Positions 14,043 through 16,912 of a stretch of 16,912 bases of DNA are shown one piece after another. Source of the DNA: an uncultured Clostridiaceae bacterium (GTDB lineage: Bacteria; Bacillota; Clostridia; Lachnospirales; Lachnospiraceae); the NCBI GenBank assembly GCA_949948825.1, contig CATLIJ010000023.1, positions 1 to 16,912 of the forward strand, written 5' to 3'. Both the position numbers and the translations under genes were made by a program. The stretch's first letter is position 1, and each line of letters starts with the position of its first letter. The notes under the pieces are model-generated. The model ran no database searches, was not told where the DNA came from, and saw nothing but the letters and a program-made list of their open reading frames with translations.

Positions 14043-15335
14043 TTATCCCAAAAGTCCTGGCAGCCACATACTGATGGCCGGAATAAATGTAATTAAAAGC
14101 AAGGACACGATCATGCACAGATAGAAAGGCAGAGTAGCCTTTACCACCTTCTCCATGGGCAGCTTTGCAATGGCAGAGCCAATAAACAGCACTGCTCCTA
14201 CCGGCGGAGTCAGAAGACCGATTCCACAGTTTAAAATCACCATAATTCCAAACTGAATCGGGTCAATTCCTATGGATGTGGCAATGGGAAGCAGAATCGG
14301 AGTGGCAATCAAAATAATGGGAGCCATATCCATAATACATCCAAGAACCAGCAAAATCAGATTCAGCAGCAAAGCCAGAATATAGGGATTCCTGGTAAGC
14401 CCTGTGATGGCATTGGCAGCCAGCTCCGGCACATGCAGCATGGTCAGGCAGTTGCCGAACACAGCTGATGTGGAAATCAGAATCAGCACAATGGAAAGAG
14501 TTGCAATACAGTCATCCAGAGCCTTCCATACCCCTTTCCAGTCCAGTCCCTTATAGACAAACACACTGACAACCAGACTGTAAATAACTGCAATGGCAGC
14601 AGACTCAGTAGCTGTAAATACGCCGCCCACCACGCCGAACACCACAATCAGCACAGCAGCCAAAGCCCAAATGGACACAGAAAGCTGCCTTAACAGATTG
14701 CCAATGGAAAACGGTTCCCCCTTCGGGTAATTTCTTTTTACAGAAATAATGTAAGAGCCAACCATCAGACTTCCTGCCAGAAGAGCCCCCGGCACATATC
14801 CTGCCAGAAAGAGAGAGCCAACAGAAATCCCGCCTGCTGTGGTGGCATAAATTACCATATTATGGCTGGGAGGAACCAAAAGTCCCTCACAGGAGGAAGT
14901 GATGGTCACTGCTGTAGAAAAATCCGCATCATATCCCTGATCCACCATCATGGGAATCAGAATGGAGCCAAGAGACGCTGTATCTGCTGAAGCAGAACCG
15001 GAAATTCCTCCAAAGAAATAGGAGGCCACAATATTTACCATAGCCATGCCGCCCCGCATCCATCCCACACAGGCATTGGCCAGCGCAATAAGCTTTTCCG
15101 ATATTCCGCCAGAGCCCATGAGCACGCCCATGGTAATGAAAAACGGCACAGCCATCAGGCTGAAGGAGCTGATTCCCTTAACCATAAACTGACAGACCGT
15201 GGAGAGGGATTTTCCCATGGACAAAAGGCAGAACACAGAAGCCAGCCCTACTGCATAGGCAATGGGAAAACGAAGAAAAATCATCAAAAAAAAGCTTCCA
15301 AGCAAAACAGCGATTGCCATTGTATTCGCATCCAT
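14043..15335 (-). CDS. dctM: TRAP transporter large permease, DctM-type
   Basis: This 430-residue integral membrane protein is the ion-coupled translocation subunit of a TRAP importer. It has the normal length and about 12 hydrophobic spans. Family landmarks visible include the N-terminal FLRFPIAYAVGLASV, the small-residue-rich GGISGSASADTASLGSILIPMM, the VPPSHNMVIYA loop, and the C-terminal NCGIGLLTPPVGAVLFIGSAIA. The ATG shares one base with the stop of dctQ (TAATG), a sign of translational coupling. Together with DctQ and DctP it imports a carboxylate or similar organic anion using a sodium gradient; no ATPase is needed. Confidence 0.95.
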   Translation of the reverse strand: MDANTMAIAVLLGSFFLMIFLRFPIAYAVGLASVFCLLSMGKSLSTVCQFMVKGISSFSLMAVPFFITMGVLMGSGGISEKLIALANACVGWMRGGMAMVNIVASYFFGGISGSASADTASLGSILIPMMVDQGYDADFSTAVTITSSCEGLLVPPSHNMVIYATTAGGISVGSLFLAGYVPGALLAGSLMVGSYIISVKRNYPKGEPFSIGNLLRQLSVSIWALAAVLIVVFGVVGGVFTATESAAIAVIYSLVVSVFVYKGLDWKGVWKALDDCIATLSIVLILISTSAVFGNCLTMLHVPELAANAITGLTRNPYILALLLNLILLVLGCIMDMAPIILIATPILLPIATSIGIDPIQFGIMVILNCGIGLLTPPVGAVLFIGSAIAKLPMEKVVKATLPFYLCMIVSLLLITFIPAISMWLPGLLG

Positions 15336-15859
15336 TACGCCTCACCCTCCTTTACAAAAATCAGCCGGATATGGTTATAAATCGCTTCCACCTCAAAAAC
15401 CAGCATGGCAATTCCTGCTAAGGGAACCGGAAAATACATCCAGAACCTGGACAGCCAGGGCATACTCTCATAATTGCCGCGTCCGCCGATGGTCTGAGCA
15501 TATTTCCATCCCTCTTTAATCATAATCAGAGCCAAAGCCAGCACTGCCACATCTGCCAGAATATCCAGGAAACGGATCAGCCCTTTGGGAAGATAAGAGT
15601 CCAGGGCAGTCATACGGATATGAGAGCCATTGCGAATGGCCAATGCAGCTGAGAGCACTGCCATATAAGACATTAAGGTCAAAACCACCTGTTCTGACCA
15701 GGCTGGATCTGGAATAAATGGAATATATCTTCCGCACACAGCCATAGAGGTAATCATAATATCTGCAATCAAGAGTAACTTACAGATAAAAAGTGTTATT
15801 TTGTATACAACATCATAAATTGGTTTAATCTTGTCGATTTTTTCAAAAATCCCAGGCAT
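15335..15859 (-). CDS. dctQ: TRAP transporter small permease, DctQ-type
   Basis: This 174-residue membrane protein has four hydrophobic spans (about 20-40, 58-76, 97-117, 137-157), the usual DctQ architecture. The conserved WSEQ (about residues 53-56, standing for the family's W-S/A-E-E) follows the first span, and RNGSHIRM (about 76-83) matches the family R-x-G-x-H-I-x-M segment. AAAGGAG precedes the start. It overlaps dctM by one base. It lies 172 bases after dctP, a gap filled with three RNA hairpins. Confidence 0.93.
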   Translation of the reverse strand: MPGIFEKIDKIKPIYDVVYKITLFICKLLLIADIMITSMAVCGRYIPFIPDPAWSEQVVLTLMSYMAVLSAALAIRNGSHIRMTALDSYLPKGLIRFLDILADVAVLALALIMIKEGWKYAQTIGGRGNYESMPWLSRFWMYFPVPLAGIAMLVFEVEAIYNHIRLIFVKEGEA

Positions 15860-15909
15860 ACCTGCTCCTTTCCAGCGCCGTGCGCCCTTAAAGATATTGA
15901 CGAGACAGA

Positions 15910-15990
15910 CCGCAGCTCCCTGCGGCTCTTAACCACAACGAGCACAGAAGCCCATGGCTTCTGTGCCCGCAAGTAACCTGACATTCAGGT
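15910..15990 (-). other. Three tandem RNA stem-loops between dctP and dctQ
   Basis: In transcript order: a 6-bp stem with 3-base loop (15990-15985 with 15981-15976), an 11-bp perfect stem with 3-base loop (15966-15956 with 15952-15942) and a 6-bp stem with 4-base loop (15925-15920 with 15915-15910). None has a T tract on the minus strand. They probably cap or process the dctP message so that the binding protein is made in excess over the permeases. Confidence 0.65.
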
Positions 15991-16031
15991 CTTTTTGTCA
16001 CAATTCTCCGATCAGCGAAAACCGCAACAGC

Positions 16032-16912
16032 TTACTTCATGTCAAGAATCTGCTGATACAAATCTGCATAGGCAGAAGTATTGTCGTCAATTACCTTCTT
16101 ACAGGCTTCCTGCCACGGAGTCTTGTCTGTAACCTCCACTACATTACAGCCCTCGGCCTTCAGCTCTTCCAGAACCTTGTTCTCTGCATCCTCAGAGATC
16201 TTCCGGTTATACTCAGATGCCAGCTTGGCAGCCTCCATCATGGCATTCTGCTGATTCTCTGTCAGCTTGTCCCATGCTTCGTCTGTGATGATAACCTGAA
16301 TAGCGCCCAGGGTATGTCCATCCAGAATCAGGTTGTTGGCAACCTCCGGGAAAGCATTGGACTTATAGTTGGCAATAGGCTGCTCCGCTCCGTCCACCAC
16401 GCCGGTCTGAAGAGCAGAATACAGTTCACCAAAAGCAACCACTGTGGGAGAAGCCCCAAGGCCCTCTACCATACCATTCATAATCGGGTCATTGGACACA
16501 CGCAGCTTCATGCCCTTCAAATCCTCCAGGCTGTTTACCGGATTCTTGGTGAAGAAATGGCGGAAGCCCTCCTCGCCGTAGAACAGTCCTCTCACCCCTG
16601 TACCATTCTCATGGGGCTCAAGCAGAAATTCCGGAGCCAGATCCGATGTGGCAAAGTTCCAGAAATGATTCCGGTCCACAAAGGTATACGGAATGGAAAG
16701 AAGCATGGACTTCTCACCGCCATAGCTGGTCAGGGCAAAAGCGGAAATCCGGGACATCTCAATGGTGCCGCCGCCGCCCAGCATGGTATCCAGCACATCA
16801 TTCTCAGAACCGAGAACACCAGAGGCCTGCAGATCAATGGTAATGGAACCGCCGGAAAGCTCCTCCACCTTCTCCTTAAAGAAAGAGTCTGTCTGACCAA
16901 CAATCGTATCCA
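16032..16912 (-). CDS. dctP: TRAP transporter solute-binding protein, DctP-type, 5' end missing
   Basis: The frame runs off the right edge: 14 codons stay open beyond the GTG at 16868, so the N-terminus and signal peptide are missing and that GTG is internal. About 292 residues are visible. It is an extracellular binding protein delivering an organic anion to DctQM. Family landmarks are SGGSITIDLQASGVLGSE near the left lobe, LKGMKLRVSNDP with the Arg (about visible residue 137) that normally salt-bridges the ligand carboxylate, and GELYSALQTGVVDGAEQP. The C-terminal helices end in YQQILDMK. The usual order dctP-dctQ-dctM is kept. The ligand cannot be read from this sequence alone. Confidence 0.94.
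   Translation of the reverse strand, partial: DTIVGQTDSFFKEKVEELSGGSITIDLQASGVLGSENDVLDTMLGGGGTIEMSRISAFALTSYGGEKSMLLSIPYTFVDRNHFWNFATSDLAPEFLLEPHENGTGVRGLFYGEEGFRHFFTKNPVNSLEDLKGMKLRVSNDPIMNGMVEGLGASPTVVAFGELYSALQTGVVDGAEQPIANYKSNAFPEVANNLILDGHTLGAIQVIITDEAWDKLTENQQNAMMEAAKLASEYNRKISEDAENKVLEELKAEGCNVVEVTDKTPWQEACKKVIDDNTSAYADLYQQILDMK

Noticed and set aside
1..16912. Mobile element, CRISPR array, tRNA or phage module
   Set aside because: No spaced repeats, transposase/integrase motifs, tRNA-like cloverleafs or terminal inverted repeats were seen on reading both strands.

Overview
The window looks like part of a genome from a gut-type Clostridia (Firmicutes), most likely Lachnospiraceae. 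The basis is moderate GC, strong AGGAGG ribosome binding sites, sigma-A promoters, TRAP and CUT1 transporters without their own ATPase, and intrinsic terminators. This is inferred from style; no rRNA or marker gene is present. There are 14 protein genes (two cut by the window edges). I see no tRNA, rRNA, insertion sequence, integrase or CRISPR array, and no gene-free stretch over 300 bases.

Left half (1-7572, all plus strand). The 3' end of a CUT1 sugar-ABC permease is followed by a FadR-type GntR regulator. Next is a perfect sigma-A promoter and what looks like one transport/catabolic operon: a UroD-like protein with the zinc site of corrinoid-linked methyltransferases, a lipoprotein solute-binding protein, a MalF-type and a MalG-type permease, and an Fe-S L-cysteine desulfidase/serine dehydratase-like enzyme (CyuA/YhaM family). 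The substrate is unknown. A very large RNA hairpin lies between the binding-protein gene and the permeases.

Centre (7581-12202, minus strand). A probable three-gene operon encodes a DASS/SLC13-type anion permease, a leaderless (predicted cytoplasmic) aryl-sulfate sulfotransferase, and a HipA-like kinase with no HipB partner. Its last codons form one arm of a bidirectional terminator shared with the convergent desulfidase gene. A divergent Crp/Fnr-family regulator (12410-13096) resembles CprK in its recognition helix. The intergenic region carries a dehalobox-like dyad centred exactly 41.5 bases from the start predicted from a TAAAAT -10 element.

Right part (13220-16912, minus strand). A TRAP transporter (dctP cut by the window edge, dctQ, dctM) is followed by an orotate-phosphoribosyltransferase-like protein whose PRPP loop has lost its acidic pair. 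A second copy of the dyad lies upstream of that gene. Three tandem hairpins separate dctP from dctQM.

The working idea is an accessory uptake and catabolism region for small organic anions and sulfur- or methyl-bearing compounds. A CprK-like sensor, possibly of phenolic ligands, would control the aryl-sulfate operon and perhaps the PRTase-like gene. The individual families are well supported; the joint function is inference.
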